A stretch of 64,000 nucleotides of DNA, taken from the NCBI GenBank assembly GCA_002366835.1, contig DFBZ01000160.1:1-64000 (forward strand). Reading direction: 5' to 3'. The notes beneath the pieces were generated by a model that saw nothing but the letters and a program-made list of their open reading frames with translations, did no database searches and had not been told where the DNA came from. Shown piece by piece: positions 20,579-30,165 of this stretch. Made by a program: the position numbers and the translations under genes. Origin of the DNA: Gammaproteobacteria bacterium UBA3067. GTDB taxonomy: Bacteria; Pseudomonadota; Gammaproteobacteria; Pseudomonadales; UBA3067. Positions within the stretch are counted from its first letter, which is position 1. Each line of letters opens with the position of its first letter.

Positions 20579-21013
20579 TTATGAGATTTTTACGACTCTT
20601 GTATGCGAAAGGTGGTCGTGCCAAGTGCTTCTCTTGCGGTCGAGAAGTACCCATATGTAACCTATGCCGAGGCAGGCAATAGATGGTATGGAGGCAAGGA
20701 TTCTAGTCAGTGCCTGACGACGTGTTATTGCCTTGCCCTCGCTGGTAACAAGCCGAATTTTCCAGGTTTTCATTCCCAGTGTTTGTCCGCCGTGGGTCCA
20801 GAACCAAGTATAGAAGCCCGCAGTAAGCAATGCAGTGGTGGGGAATAAAATAAGCTGGCCTTGCAGGGGGGTGAGTGCATTTCCACCATTCAGAGCGACG
20901 AGAACTCCTGTAGCAAGAAACCATAGGGCGGCGAGTAGAAAACCATCGTAGACCATAGCTGCCAAGCGTCGAAATAAGCTGGCCGGCTCGACCTGGTTGT
21001 TTTGTTTGCTCAC
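20579..21013 (-). CDS. RDD family membrane protein
   Basis: A 144-residue inner-membrane protein with the RDD domain: SLFRRLAAMVYDGFLLAALW at the first helix (Arg and Asp of the name), then helices near residues 50-70 and 105-125. It starts at GTG. RDD proteins are linked to ion or small-molecule transport, but the substrate is not predictable. It is followed 87 bases downstream on the same strand by nothing in phase, so it is probably monocistronic. Confidence 0.85.
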   Translation of the reverse strand: MSKQNNQVEPASLFRRLAAMVYDGFLLAALWFLATGVLVALNGGNALTPLQGQLILFPTTALLTAGFYTWFWTHGGQTLGMKTWKIRLVTSEGKAITRRQALTRILASIPSIACLGIGYIWVLLDRKRSTWHDHLSHTRVVKIS

Positions 21014-21099
21014 TATTGAAGACCTGATGGCTGCTGGTGGAAGGGCGATATGGCGCTTATGCGTGGTGGCCTAATGTGGTGAATCTATTCAGAGGCACC

Positions 21100-21762
21100 T
21101 TAGTAATGCTCGGGTAGCTTTTTATTAATGACAATCTGTCTATTTTCCTGGCTGATGTATTCGCCCACCGTTAAATCCTTAAGGATCCTGGCAACCATTT
21201 CCCGAGACGAGCCAACGCGATTAGCGATCTCTTGCTGGGTGAGGCGCTTTTTGATGATGCGTCTGTCGGGGCTGTCCGTTGAAATGGGCTCAGACAAGTT
21301 CATAAGGGTTTTTACCACGCGACCGTATACGTCTTCTAAAGCGAGGCTTTTGATATTGTCAGTCAGATTTCTGACCCGGGTTGCCAGGTTCTCCATAAGC
21401 GTATAAGCGATATCAGGGTGCCCAAGTATAAGCTCTTTGAAGTCGCGTTTATAAATAACAATAAACGAAGAGCTGCTGGTTGTTATCACCGACGCAGAGC
21501 GTTTGCCCGTGGTAAGAACAGAGAGTTCGCCAAAGTAGTCGCCAGCTTCCAGGGTATTTATGATGACCTCTTTGCCACTATTGTCGCTGAGGTAAACCTT
21601 GACGCTGCCGTTATCGATAATGTAAAGCGAGTCGGTGTCATCTCCTTCGTTAATTACCACCGAGTTCTTCTGGTAGCTGCGGGTTGACGCGTAATGAAGG
21701 ATTTTACCCAGTTCTTCCTGGCTAAGGTTCTCGAATAAGGGGACAGACTGAAGGTTTTTCAC
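21100..21762 (-). CDS. CRP/FNR-family transcription regulator
   Basis: A 220-residue regulator: an N-terminal cyclic-nucleotide-binding fold (residues 1-120), a long dimer helix (about 120-145) and a winged helix-turn-helix (about 175-205). The phosphate-binding cassette FGELSVLTTGKRSASV keeps the Glu and Arg that contact the cyclic nucleotide ribose and phosphate in CRP. The recognition helix SSREMVARILK matches CRP's Arg-Glu-Arg pattern, so a TGTGA-type half-site is expected. The dimer-helix Thr-Ser pair that contacts cAMP in CRP is not evident, so cAMP dependence is open. It starts at GTG after AAAGGAG and lies downstream of gltA on the same strand. Confidence 0.88.
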   Translation of the reverse strand: MKNLQSVPLFENLSQEELGKILHYASTRSYQKNSVVINEGDDTDSLYIIDNGSVKVYLSDNSGKEVIINTLEAGDYFGELSVLTTGKRSASVITTSSSSFIVIYKRDFKELILGHPDIAYTLMENLATRVRNLTDNIKSLALEDVYGRVVKTLMNLSEPISTDSPDRRIIKKRLTQQEIANRVGSSREMVARILKDLTVGEYISQENRQIVINKKLPEHY

Positions 21763-21818
21763 TGTTTGCTCCTTTATCGGTGCTAGATATTAAATAAATC
21801 AGAGGCGCCGTAGATAAG

Positions 21819-21849
21819 GTTGGGCATCGTCGCTGATACTCAGCCCAAC
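21819..21849 (-). terminator. Possible weak terminator after gltA
   Basis: GTTGGGC (21819-21825) and GCCCAAC (21843-21849) form a perfect 7-bp stem just after the gltA stop on the minus strand. The T run after it is poor, so it may only attenuate readthrough into the CRP-type gene. Confidence 0.4.
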
Positions 21850-21886
21850 TGAAAAGGTTTTGGCATTTCCAGTCGGGCGGGGGTGC

Positions 21887-23176
21887 TTATCTCTTGTCGA
21901 TGGGGGTAAATGAGCGCTCAGTGGCGCCGGTGTAGAGCTGTCTTGGTCGTCCAATTCGGTTGCTGCCGCTCATCATCTCATCCCAATGGGCAATCCAGCC
22001 AACGGTCCGGGATAGGGCGAATATAACAGTAAACATGCTCGTGGGAATGCCGATGGCTTTCAGGATGATGCCTGAGTAGAAGTCCACATTAGGATAGAGT
22101 TTTTTCTGGACGAAGTATTCGTCTTCTCTTGCAATGGTTTCCAGCCTTAGGGCGAGTTCAAAAAGCGGGTCATTTTCCATGTTAAGTTCTTTTAGGACTT
22201 CATGGCAGGACTGTCGCATTACAGTGGCTCGTGGATCAAAGTTCTTATAAACACGGTGACCAAAGCCCATGAGTCGGAATGGGTCATTTTTGTCTTTGGC
22301 CTTGTTGATATACTCTCCAACTCGCGAGACATCTCCTATTTCTGTAAGCATGTCCAGGACTGCTTCGTTTGCGCCACCGTGGGCCGGGCCCCACAGTGTT
22401 GCAATGCCAGCCGCTACACAGGCAAAAGGGTTGGCGCCAGACGAGCCTGCAAGGCGCACGGTAGATGTTGATGCGTTTTGTTCGTGATCTGCGTGGAGAA
22501 TAAAAATTCTATCCATGGCGCGAGCAATTGTCGGGCTGATTTTGGTTTCTTCGCAAGGCGTGCCAAACATCATGTGGAGAAAGTTTTCAGAGTAGCTAAG
22601 CTCGTTGCGAGGATACAAAAAGGGCTGTCCGATCGAATATTTGTAGCTCATGGCTGCCATGGTGGGCATTTTCGCAATCAACCTATATGCAGCAACCTCC
22701 CGGTGTCGTGGGTCATGCACGTTCAGTGAGTCGTGATAAAAGGCTGAAAGCGCACCAACTACGCCGCACATGATTGCCATGGGGTGAGCGTCGCGTCGAA
22801 AGCCATTGTAAAAGTGGGTAAGTTGCTCATTCACCATGGTGTGCTGGGTGACGGTATCAACGAATGATTGTTTTTGTTCTTTGTTGGGAAGTTCGCCGTT
22901 TAAAAGCAAATAGCAGACTTCAAGGTAGTCGGATTTTTCCGCGAGCTCTTCAATGGGGTAGCCGCGATGCAGTAGCTGGCCTTTCTCTCCGTCGATAAAG
23001 GTTATCTTTGATTCACAAGCCGCTGTTGAAACAAAGCCAGGGTCGTAGGTGAAAAGGTTGTTGGCAGTCAGGCTGCGAACGTCTACCACGTCAGGTCCCA
23101 TTGTGCCTTGGTAGATGGGAAGGTCTAAAGGTTTCTCGCTTGTGCCGATAGTTAACTGGGCGCTTTTTTCTGCCAT
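21887..23176 (-). CDS. gltA: Citrate synthase (type II)
   Basis: Condenses acetyl-CoA with oxaloacetate, first step of the TCA cycle. It has 429 residues, typical of the NADH-sensitive hexameric proteobacterial form. The catalytic residues sit in [25 protein letters not shown] (His) and [15 protein letters not shown] (His, Asp region). ATG 23176 is preceded by AGAGGAAACAGG. It is divergent from sdhC across 404 bp. Confidence 0.98.
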   Translation of the reverse strand: MAEKSAQLTIGTSEKPLDLPIYQGTMGPDVVDVRSLTANNLFTYDPGFVSTAACESKITFIDGEKGQLLHRGYPIEELAEKSDYLEVCYLLLNGELPNKEQKQSFVDTVTQHTMVNEQLTHFYNGFRRDAHPMAIMCGVVGALSAFYHDSLNVHDPRHREVAAYRLIAKMPTMAAMSYKYSIGQPFLYPRNELSYSENFLHMMFGTPCEETKISPTIARAMDRIFILHADHEQNASTSTVRLAGSSGANPFACVAAGIATLWGPAHGGANEAVLDMLTEIGDVSRVGEYINKAKDKNDPFRLMGFGHRVYKNFDPRATVMRQSCHEVLKELNMENDPLFELALRLETIAREDEYFVQKKLYPNVDFYSGIILKAIGIPTSMFTVIFALSRTVGWIAHWDEMMSGSNRIGRPRQLYTGATERSFTPIDKR

Positions 23177-23580
23177 TCCTGTTTCCTCTTTTGTATCTTC
23201 TTTGAGCGGTTAAAAACCGGGGCTTTATGTGTGGTGCAAGGTGTCGCTGGGCGGATAAATTACGGCCGTATTTAGCGATTTATGTCCTCGGATGTCTTCG
23301 CTTGTTGACCTTTAAGGCAGCGAATTTTAGCAAAGTCTCTCTGGCTTGTCTGCCGGGTATATGAAAAGTAAGAAACCCGGGGTTTTGACCGTTCGGTAGT
23401 AAGTCATAATGCCCATTTTGCGCGCCAGCTTAGTTTGTAATTCCATAATTGTACAGATATACTTCGTTACCGGTTCTAGCTAGGTAATTCAATGAATTGA
23501 GCGGCATTTAAGTAGTCATTTTTTTGACCTGTCTTGGTTCGTTATTCTATAAAACGCCCTGAATTGGGGCTAAATCGAAA
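23177..23580. other. Divergent control region gltA / sdhC
   Basis: 404 bp between two divergent TCA transcription units, where common control is expected. A candidate sdh promoter is listed separately. I looked for paired TGTGA/TCACA half-sites that would fit the neighbouring CRP-type regulator and found none. Confidence 0.5.
23435..23463 (+). promoter_or_regulatory. Candidate sigma-70 promoter of the sdh operon
   Basis: TTGTAA (23435-23440), 17 bases, then TATACT (23458-23463): four and five matches to the consensus hexamers with ideal spacing. It would place the transcript start near 23470, about 110 bases before sdhC. Confidence 0.55.
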
Positions 23581-23964
23581 GTGAAGGCTGTGAATAAAAA
23601 TAGACCTGTTAATTTAGATTTTAAAACTATTAAGCTTCCTCTTCCTGCGCTTGTTTCTATTATGCACCGAGCTTCAGGGGTAGTGGTTTTCTTTAGTATT
23701 CCAATATTGCTTGGGATACTAAGCTGCTCCCTGGAAAGTGAGTCCAGCTTTAATGAGCTTAAAGACACCTTGGATGGCTTTTTTGTCACGATGGTTGTTT
23801 GGGGGGCTGTTGGAGCCTTGCTTTATCATATCGCTGCTGGAGTAAAACACCTTTTTATGGATTTCGGTATTGGTGAAACACTTGAAGGTGGGTTAAAGGG
23901 TGCGAAAATTACTGTCGTAGTTTCAGCAGTATTAATTATTTTTATGGGAGTTTGGTTATGGTAG
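23581..23964 (+). CDS. sdhC: Succinate dehydrogenase cytochrome b556 subunit
   Basis: Membrane anchor of complex II, with three helices, that binds haem b and quinone together with SdhD. The conserved N-terminal RPVNLDFKTIKLP is present, followed by the quinone-site motif HRASG and the haem-ligand region VKHLFMDFG. GTG at 23581 or GTG at 23590 may be the true start; both lack a strong ribosome site. The 3' end overlaps sdhD. Confidence 0.95.
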   Translation: MKAVNKNRPVNLDFKTIKLPLPALVSIMHRASGVVVFFSIPILLGILSCSLESESSFNELKDTLDGFFVTMVVWGAVGALLYHIAAGVKHLFMDFGIGETLEGGLKGAKITVVVSAVLIIFMGVWLW

Positions 23965-24305
23965 CTAGCGTAACGAGTTTCGGTAGAAGCGGTGTTTACG
24001 ACTGGCTTATCCAGCGTGTTTCAGCCGTTATTGTAGGTCTGTATGTTTTAATCTTGCTTGGTTATCTGCTCGGCCATCCAGATCTTGGCTATGAGGAGTG
24101 GCGTGATTTTATTACCAGTGGGAGTATGCGCATTGCCAGTACTTTGGCTCTGCTTGCCACGTTGGCACATGCCTGGATTGGTTTATGGGTAATCACCACT
24201 GACTACTTAAGTAACTCCTTTGTTCGTTTTTCTTGCCAATCCGCATGTGGTGTCGCAGCAGCGATCTATCTTGTTTGGGGCGCTCAGATTTTATGGGGTT
24301 TATAA
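23958..24305 (+). CDS. sdhD: Succinate dehydrogenase hydrophobic anchor subunit
   Basis: The second membrane anchor of complex II, 115 residues and three helices. I choose ATG 23958 over the in-frame TTG at 23952; it overlaps the sdhC stop by seven bases, typical of translational coupling. The haem-ligand histidine is in AHAWIGLW and the quinone-site region is in TDYL. Confidence 0.95.
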   Translation: MVASVTSFGRSGVYDWLIQRVSAVIVGLYVLILLGYLLGHPDLGYEEWRDFITSGSMRIASTLALLATLAHAWIGLWVITTDYLSNSFVRFSCQSACGVAAAIYLVWGAQILWGL

Positions 24306-24308
24306 TCA

Positions 24309-26084
24309 ATGGCTAATGTAAGAACGGTAACATATGACGCAGTAATCGTTGGTGGTGGGGGTGCTGGCATGCGTGCAGCCCTGCAGCTTGCGCAGTCTGG
24401 TCAGAAAACAGCGCTTATTTCAAAAGTATTTCCAACACGTTCACACACTGTATCTGCTCAAGGTGGCATTACTTGTGCGATTGCGAGCTCTGATCCTAAC
24501 GATGATTGGCGCTGGCATATGTATGACACAGTTAAAGGCTCAGATTACATCGGTGATCAGGATGCCATCGAATATATGTGTAACGTTGGCCCGCAAACCG
24601 TTTTTGAACTGGAGCATATGGGGCTGCCTTTTTCTCGAACTGAAGAGGGAAGAATATATCAGCGTCCATTTGGCGGCCAGTCAAAAGATTTTGGTAAGGG
24701 CGGCCAGGCCTCTCGCACTTGCGCGGCGGCAGATAGAACCGGCCATGCTCTGCTTCATACTCTTTATCAGCAGAATGTTAAAGCGAATACCGTTTTCTAT
24801 AACGAATGGTATGCGATGGATCTGGTAACAAACCAGAGCGGTGACACTTGTGGTGTCTTGGCCATGAGTATTGAAACTGGTGAAGTGGTGGCCTTTCTAG
24901 CCAAAGCGACTGTTTTGGCTACCGGTGGGTCTGGCCGAATTTACGCTTCAACTACAAATGCTTTGATCAATACTGGGGATGGCGTGGCAATGGCCTTGCG
25001 TGCCGGTTACTCTGCTCAGGATATGGAAATGTGGCAGTTTCATCCTACCGGTATAGCTGGTGCAGGGGTTCTTGTTACGGAAGGCTGTCGTGGTGAAGGG
25101 GGTTATCTCGTCAATAAAGATGGAGAGCGGTTTATGGAGCGTTACGCGCCAAACGCCAAAGACCTCGCTGGCCGTGACGTGGTAGCTCGCTCCATGATGA
25201 TGGAGATCCTTGATGGTCGGGGTGTTGGCCCTGATGCTGATCATGTTTTATTGAAGTTGGATCACCTGGGCGCTGAAGTTCTTCATTCTAAACTACCCGG
25301 TATCTGTGAGCTCTCAAAAACCTTTGCCGGAGCCGATCCTGTTCTTGAGCCAATTCCCGTTGTGCCAACCTGTCACTACATGATGGGAGGTGTGCCCACG
25401 ACTATTGATGGGCAGGCGGTGAAGGTGAATGACAAGGGTGAAAGCACCGTTATTCCAGGCCTTTATGCAGTAGGTGAGGTGGCCTGTGTGTCCGTGCACG
25501 GTGCAAACCGACTCGGTGGTAATTCACTGCTGGACTTGGTTGTGTTTGGCCGTGCGGCCGGCTTGCATATTGAAAAGACCCTGCGAGAAGGTGTTGAGCA
25601 GCTTGCTGTGAGTGAGTCCGACCTGGAACGCTCTACGTCCCGTTATGCTCGTTGGGAAAATTCGGGCAGAGACGGCGAAGATGTGTCTGCCTTAAGAAAA
25701 GAATTACAGCAAACCATGCAAAATAATTTTGGCGTGTTCCGTAAGGGTGACCTTATGGAGCAGGGCGTTAGCAAAATTGCTGAGTTGCGTGGTCGTATCG
25801 CAGACGGTATTTTAACGGATAAGAGTAAGGCATTTAATACCGCACGTGTTGAAGCTCTCGAGTTAGATAGCTTGCTGGAGGTTGCGGAGGCGACGGCGAT
25901 TGCTGCGGATACTCGCACTGAAAGCCGTGGTGCTCATTCCCGTTATGACTACCCGGATCGCGATGATGAAAACTGGCTAGTTCATACCGTATATCTGCCT
26001 GAAGATAAAAAAATCGTGAAGCGTGAAGTAAATTTTGCACCCAAACAAGTTGAGGCTTTCCAGCCCAAAGTAAGAACCTACTAA
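24309..26084 (+). CDS. sdhA: Succinate dehydrogenase flavoprotein subunit
   Basis: Catalytic subunit that oxidises succinate to fumarate. It has 591 residues. The dinucleotide motif is [12 protein letters not shown], the histidine for covalent FAD is in [10 protein letters not shown], and the substrate region includes FHPTG, CRGEGG and [12 protein letters not shown]. It begins three bases after sdhD stops, in a tight operon. Confidence 0.98.
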   Translation: MANVRTVTYDAVIVGGGGAGMRAALQLAQSGQKTALISKVFPTRSHTVSAQGGITCAIASSDPNDDWRWHMYDTVKGSDYIGDQDAIEYMCNVGPQTVFELEHMGLPFSRTEEGRIYQRPFGGQSKDFGKGGQASRTCAAADRTGHALLHTLYQQNVKANTVFYNEWYAMDLVTNQSGDTCGVLAMSIETGEVVAFLAKATVLATGGSGRIYASTTNALINTGDGVAMALRAGYSAQDMEMWQFHPTGIAGAGVLVTEGCRGEGGYLVNKDGERFMERYAPNAKDLAGRDVVARSMMMEILDGRGVGPDADHVLLKLDHLGAEVLHSKLPGICELSKTFAGADPVLEPIPVVPTCHYMMGGVPTTIDGQAVKVNDKGESTVIPGLYAVGEVACVSVHGANRLGGNSLLDLVVFGRAAGLHIEKTLREGVEQLAVSESDLERSTSRYARWENSGRDGEDVSALRKELQQTMQNNFGVFRKGDLMEQGVSKIAELRGRIADGILTDKSKAFNTARVEALELDSLLEVAEATAIAADTRTESRGAHSRYDYPDRDDENWLVHTVYLPEDKKIVKREVNFAPKQVEAFQPKVRTY

Positions 26085-26094
26085 GGAAAGCGTT

Positions 26095-26802
26095 ATGCAA
26101 GTCAGTATTTATCGTTATAACCCCGAGACAGATTCCGAGCCCTATATGCAGGATTATCATGTCAACACAGGGGGGAAAGACCTGATGATTCTGGATGTCC
26201 TGGCTTTGATTAAGGAGCAGGACGAGGCGGTATCTTATCGACGATCTTGTCGAGAAGGTGTGTGTGGTTCGGATGGTTTGAATATTAATGGCAAAAACGG
26301 TTTAGCCTGTATTACGCCAATTTCCGAAGCCATGGGCAAGAGGGACTCTAAGCTGGTTATTCGCCCCTTGCCTGGCTTGCCCGTCGTTCGGGACTTGGTA
26401 GTGGATATGGGGCAGTTCTATACCCAGTACCGGAAAATTAAACCCTATTTGATCAATGATACGCCCCCGCCCGCAATTGAACGATTACAGTCGCCAGAAG
26501 AAAGGGAAAAGCTGGATGGTTTGTATGAGTGTATTCTTTGTGCATGCTGTTCTACGGCTTGCCCGTCTTTCTGGTGGAACCCGGATAAATTTATTGGGCC
26601 TGCAGGTTTGTTGCAGTCATACCGATTTTTGGCAGATAGCCGCGATGAAGGGGTGAGTGAACGCTTAAGTGATCTGGATGACCCGTTTAGTTTATTTCGT
26701 TGTCACGGTATCCAAAACTGTATCAGTGTGTGCCCAAAGGGTTTGAATCCAACGCGTGCAATTGGGCATATAAGAAATATGCTCTTGCAACGAGCCACCT
26801 AA
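26095..26802 (+). CDS. sdhB: Succinate dehydrogenase iron-sulfur subunit
   Basis: Carries electrons from FAD to the quinone site. It has 235 residues. The N-terminal [2Fe-2S] site is SCREGVCGSDG plus a later Cys in GLAC; Asp replaces one Cys ligand, as in E. coli. The C-terminal [4Fe-4S] and [3Fe-4S] ligands are in CILCACCSTACP and CHGIQNCISVCPKGLNP. It ends the operon before a strong terminator. Confidence 0.98.
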   Translation: MQVSIYRYNPETDSEPYMQDYHVNTGGKDLMILDVLALIKEQDEAVSYRRSCREGVCGSDGLNINGKNGLACITPISEAMGKRDSKLVIRPLPGLPVVRDLVVDMGQFYTQYRKIKPYLINDTPPPAIERLQSPEEREKLDGLYECILCACCSTACPSFWWNPDKFIGPAGLLQSYRFLADSRDEGVSERLSDLDDPFSLFRCHGIQNCISVCPKGLNPTRAIGHIRNMLLQRAT

Positions 26803-27237
26803 TAATTTCCGACTACACTCTAGAGTGTAAATAAAAAGAGCCCTAAGCAAGGGCTCTTTTTTTAGAAAAGCTTTAAACTACTCAGAGACCTTGGCGCGAG
26901 AGTAACTTTCTTACTCATCATGCAACGCTAAAATTTGCGGAATTAGTTATTTACGCTACGTAAATTCCCTTCTTGCGCCTGTTTTTTCTTTGCCTGAAAA
27001 AATAAAATCATCTCTCTTGCAAAGGCCGCTATGCAGTTTTTTGATGGGCCAAAAGCCTTATAAAAGCGATCGCTTCAAACTTGCACATTAAATGCAGGAT
27101 TTTTGTTTCATAAACCAAGAAGGAACGGGTTGGAAGCAGCGATTAAGCGTTTATCAAGGGGCATTACGAGTGTGTCCTTGGTAATAAACTTGAGCTAAGT
27201 TTCGGATTGCGTTCTTGCTTAATGCGGGGAATCGGTA
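26803..27237. other. Intergenic region sdhB-sucA
   Basis: 435 bp separating two TCA units. It holds the sdh terminator (26833-26863) and, further on, a perfect 12-bp palindrome AAGCGATCGCTT (27064-27075) inside an AT-rich stretch about 160 bases before sucA. The palindrome may be an operator. A separate suc promoter is expected, but I could not pick it out with confidence. Confidence 0.45.
26833..26863 (+). terminator. Rho-independent terminator of the sdh operon
   Basis: AAAAAGAGCCC (26833-26843) pairs perfectly with GGGCTCTTTTT (26851-26861) over a seven-base loop. The T run continues to 26863. The A run on the left also lets it act on the opposite strand. Confidence 0.92.
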
Positions 27238-30075
27238 ATGCGCGATGGAATGATGTATCGCCAGAGGACAACGTCTCATCTAGGAGGCGGTAACGCGGCG
27301 TATATCGAAGAATTATTTGATAGTTATCTTAGTGATCCAAACAGTGTCCCAGAAGAATGGCGAACATATTTTGACAAATTGCCGCGCTATGATGGGAAGC
27401 AAAGCGAAGACGTCCCCCACTCCACTATTCGTGAACACTTTCTTTACTTGGCCAAAAACAAGAGTCGTGCTCAGCCCCTGGCGGTTAGCAGTGTCAGCTC
27501 TGAGCATGAAAAAAAGCAGGTTAAGGTTCTTCAGTTAATTACTGCCTACCGTTTTCGGGGGCATCAAATTGCCAGGCTTGACCCCTTGGGCATTATGGAA
27601 CGGGAGGATGTCCCTGATCTGGCTCTTTCTTTCCAGGGGCTTACCACTGCGGATTACGATACCGTATTTCAGGTTGGAAGCTATTTTCTCGGTAAGGATG
27701 AAGCCACCCTAAAAGAAATTCATGAATCCCTGCAGCAGACTTACTGTAGCTCCGTTGGAGCGGAGTACATGCAGATCGTGGACACAGAGGAGCGACGCTG
27801 GATTCAGCATCGCCTGGAATCCGTACGTTGCTCTCCCGAATATAGCCGCCAAAGAAAACTTCATACCTTAGAGCGTCTGGTAGCATCCGAAGGACTCGAA
27901 AAATACTTGGGCACCAAATATCCAGGTACGAAACGCTTCGGGCTTGAGGGCGGCGAAGGCCTGACTCTGATTGTTGATGAGCTGATTCAGCGAGCTGGCT
28001 CAAACGGTACCAAGGAAATGGTCATCGGCATGGCGCATCGCGGTCGATTAAATGTGCTGGTCAATACCCTGGGTAAAAACCCGGCCGACCTCTTTGATGA
28101 ATTTGAAGGAAAGCATGACGCAGGTGAAGGCGCTGGTGATGTAAAGTATCATCAGGGTTTCTCTTCTAACATCACAACATCTGGGGGTGAGATTCATCTC
28201 GCCCTTTCTTTTAACCCTTCTCACCTGGAAATTGTATCGCCGGTTGTTGAAGGCTCTGTTCGCGCTCGTCAAGATCGTCGCAATGATCCTTCCGGGGATC
28301 TCGTGATTCCCATTATTATCCATGGTGACTCTGCTTTTGCCGGGCAGGGTGTGGTGATGGAAACTTTCCAGATGTCGCAAACCCGAGGATTTAAAACCGG
28401 CGGCACGGTACATATTGTAGTAAACAACCAGATTGGTTTTACCACAAACCGCCGGGATGATACGCGCTCCACAGAATACTGCACCGATGTGGCGAAGATG
28501 GTGCAGGCTCCCATATTCCATGTGAATGGCGATGACCCAGAAGCAGTATTGTTTATCACCCAAGTGGCGCTTGATTATCGTCGTGAATTTAATAAAGACG
28601 TCGTGATCGATTTGGTTTGTTATCGTCGACACGGTCATAACGAGGCAGATGAGCCAGCAATTACGCAACCGTTGATGTACGAGATTATTCGTAAGCACCC
28701 AACTGCACGCGCTATATATGCAGAGCGTTTAGTAAACAGTGGCGTTCTCAGTGATACTGAAGCTCAGAAAATGGTGGAAGATTATCGCACCATGCTGGAC
28801 GATGGTGAGCACGTTGTTAAAAGCCTGGTCAGTGAGCCAGACTCAAGACTATTTGTCGATTGGGAGCCTTATCTAGGGCATGATCGCATAAAGAACTGTG
28901 ATACCACGGTTGACTCAAAAACCCTCAAAGAGCTTGCTGATAAGCTTGATGAACTACCAGAAGGGTTTGTACTGCAACGCCAAGTCGCCAAGATTCGCGA
29001 TGACCGCCGCCGTATGGCTGGGGGGGCGCATGAGGTGAACTGGGGTTTTGCAGAAATAATGGCCTACGCAACACTGCTTCAAGAAGGCCACCCTGTAAGG
29101 TTGACTGGGCAGGATGTGGGGCGTGGCACCTTCTCTCATCGTCATGCTGTATTACATAACCAAAAAGATGCAAGCACCTATGTTCCCTTAAAAAACCTTT
29201 ACGACGGACAACCCAGGCTGGAGCTTTATGACTCCCTGTTATCAGAAGAAGCGGTGCTGGGGTTTGAATACGGCTACTCCACTACCACACCAAATGCCTT
29301 ATGTCTCTGGGAAGCGCAGTTTGGTGACTTCGCAAATGGCGCGCAAGTTGTTATTGATCAGTTTATTTCAGCGGGTGAATTAAAGTGGGGGCGTCTGTGT
29401 GGATTAACCTTGTTGTTGCCTCACGGATATGAAGGGCAGGGAGCGGAGCATTCTTCGGCAAGATTGGAACGCTTCCTGCAATTGTGCGCGGAGCACAATA
29501 TGCAGGTCTGTGTGCCCAGTACCCCGGCTCAGGTTTACCATATGTTGCGTCGCCAGGTAAAGCGGCCTCTTCGGAAGCCACTTGTGGTGATGACCCCCAA
29601 AAGCTTACTGCGACATAAGCTGGCGACATCAACACTTGACGAGCTGGCTAACGGCACGTTTGAGGATGTATTGCCCGAAATGGACGATCTTGCTTCCAAT
29701 GGTGTTAAACGCTTGGTGATGTGCAGTGGCAAAGTCTATTATGACTTACTAGAAAAGCGCCGCGGTCTTGAGCGCAGTGACGTGGTAATTATTCGGATAG
29801 AGCAGCTGTATCCTTTTCCGGAAGATGAGCTAGTGGACATTTTTTCTACTTATGAATTAGAAGAAATCGTTTGGTGCCAGGAAGAGCCTATGAACCAGGG
29901 CGCTTGGTACTGCAGTCAGCATCATATGCGCATAGCTATTCATCGTTATAATCCGGCCATTGAGCTGGAATATGCGGGCCGGGGGCATTCTGCAGTTCCA
30001 GCGGTGGGTTATATGTCGCTGCATATTGAGCAGCAAGAAGCGCTTGTACTGGAAGCGATAGGGCCAGCTAAGTGA
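27238..30075 (+). CDS. sucA: 2-Oxoglutarate dehydrogenase E1 component
   Basis: Thiamine-diphosphate enzyme that decarboxylates 2-oxoglutarate and passes the succinyl group to SucB. It has 945 residues. The N-terminal motif GGNAAYIEELFDSYL is typical, the TPP/active-site region includes HGDSAFAGQGVVMET and NNQIGFTTN, and the C-terminal transketolase-like half has GQDVGRGTFSHRHAV. No strong ribosome site precedes ATG 27238, and a nearby in-frame ATG at 27250 is an alternative. Confidence 0.97.
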   Translation: MRDGMMYRQRTTSHLGGGNAAYIEELFDSYLSDPNSVPEEWRTYFDKLPRYDGKQSEDVPHSTIREHFLYLAKNKSRAQPLAVSSVSSEHEKKQVKVLQLITAYRFRGHQIARLDPLGIMEREDVPDLALSFQGLTTADYDTVFQVGSYFLGKDEATLKEIHESLQQTYCSSVGAEYMQIVDTEERRWIQHRLESVRCSPEYSRQRKLHTLERLVASEGLEKYLGTKYPGTKRFGLEGGEGLTLIVDELIQRAGSNGTKEMVIGMAHRGRLNVLVNTLGKNPADLFDEFEGKHDAGEGAGDVKYHQGFSSNITTSGGEIHLALSFNPSHLEIVSPVVEGSVRARQDRRNDPSGDLVIPIIIHGDSAFAGQGVVMETFQMSQTRGFKTGGTVHIVVNNQIGFTTNRRDDTRSTEYCTDVAKMVQAPIFHVNGDDPEAVLFITQVALDYRREFNKDVVIDLVCYRRHGHNEADEPAITQPLMYEIIRKHPTARAIYAERLVNSGVLSDTEAQKMVEDYRTMLDDGEHVVKSLVSEPDSRLFVDWEPYLGHDRIKNCDTTVDSKTLKELADKLDELPEGFVLQRQVAKIRDDRRRMAGGAHEVNWGFAEIMAYATLLQEGHPVRLTGQDVGRGTFSHRHAVLHNQKDASTYVPLKNLYDGQPRLELYDSLLSEEAVLGFEYGYSTTTPNALCLWEAQFGDFANGAQVVIDQFISAGELKWGRLCGLTLLLPHGYEGQGAEHSSARLERFLQLCAEHNMQVCVPSTPAQVYHMLRRQVKRPLRKPLVVMTPKSLLRHKLATSTLDELANGTFEDVLPEMDDLASNGVKRLVMCSGKVYYDLLEKRRGLERSDVVIIRIEQLYPFPEDELVDIFSTYELEEIVWCQEEPMNQGAWYCSQHHMRIAIHRYNPAIELEYAGRGHSAVPAVGYMSLHIEQQEALVLEAIGPAK

Positions 30076-30165
30076 TCACTTTGAATAAATATTTAAATAG
30101 AAAATAGACTGCTCGAACTTTAGAGATTTTTTAAAAGCATACAGGTGGAGTTAAAAGGAATTCCA

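Noticed and set aside
21100..21762. Vfr/CRP orthologue
   Set aside because: DNA-reading residues agree, but the dimer helix lacks the cAMP-contacting Thr-Ser pair and overall similarity is low.
27064..27075. AAGCGATCGCTT as an origin or HIP1-type repeat array
   Set aside because: It occurs once in this region, with no cluster of copies or DnaA-box-like neighbours.
28048..28698. Long antisense open frame inside sucA
   Set aside because: It has no ribosome site or recognisable protein features and lies wholly inside a highly conserved gene; such mirrors are common in coding DNA.
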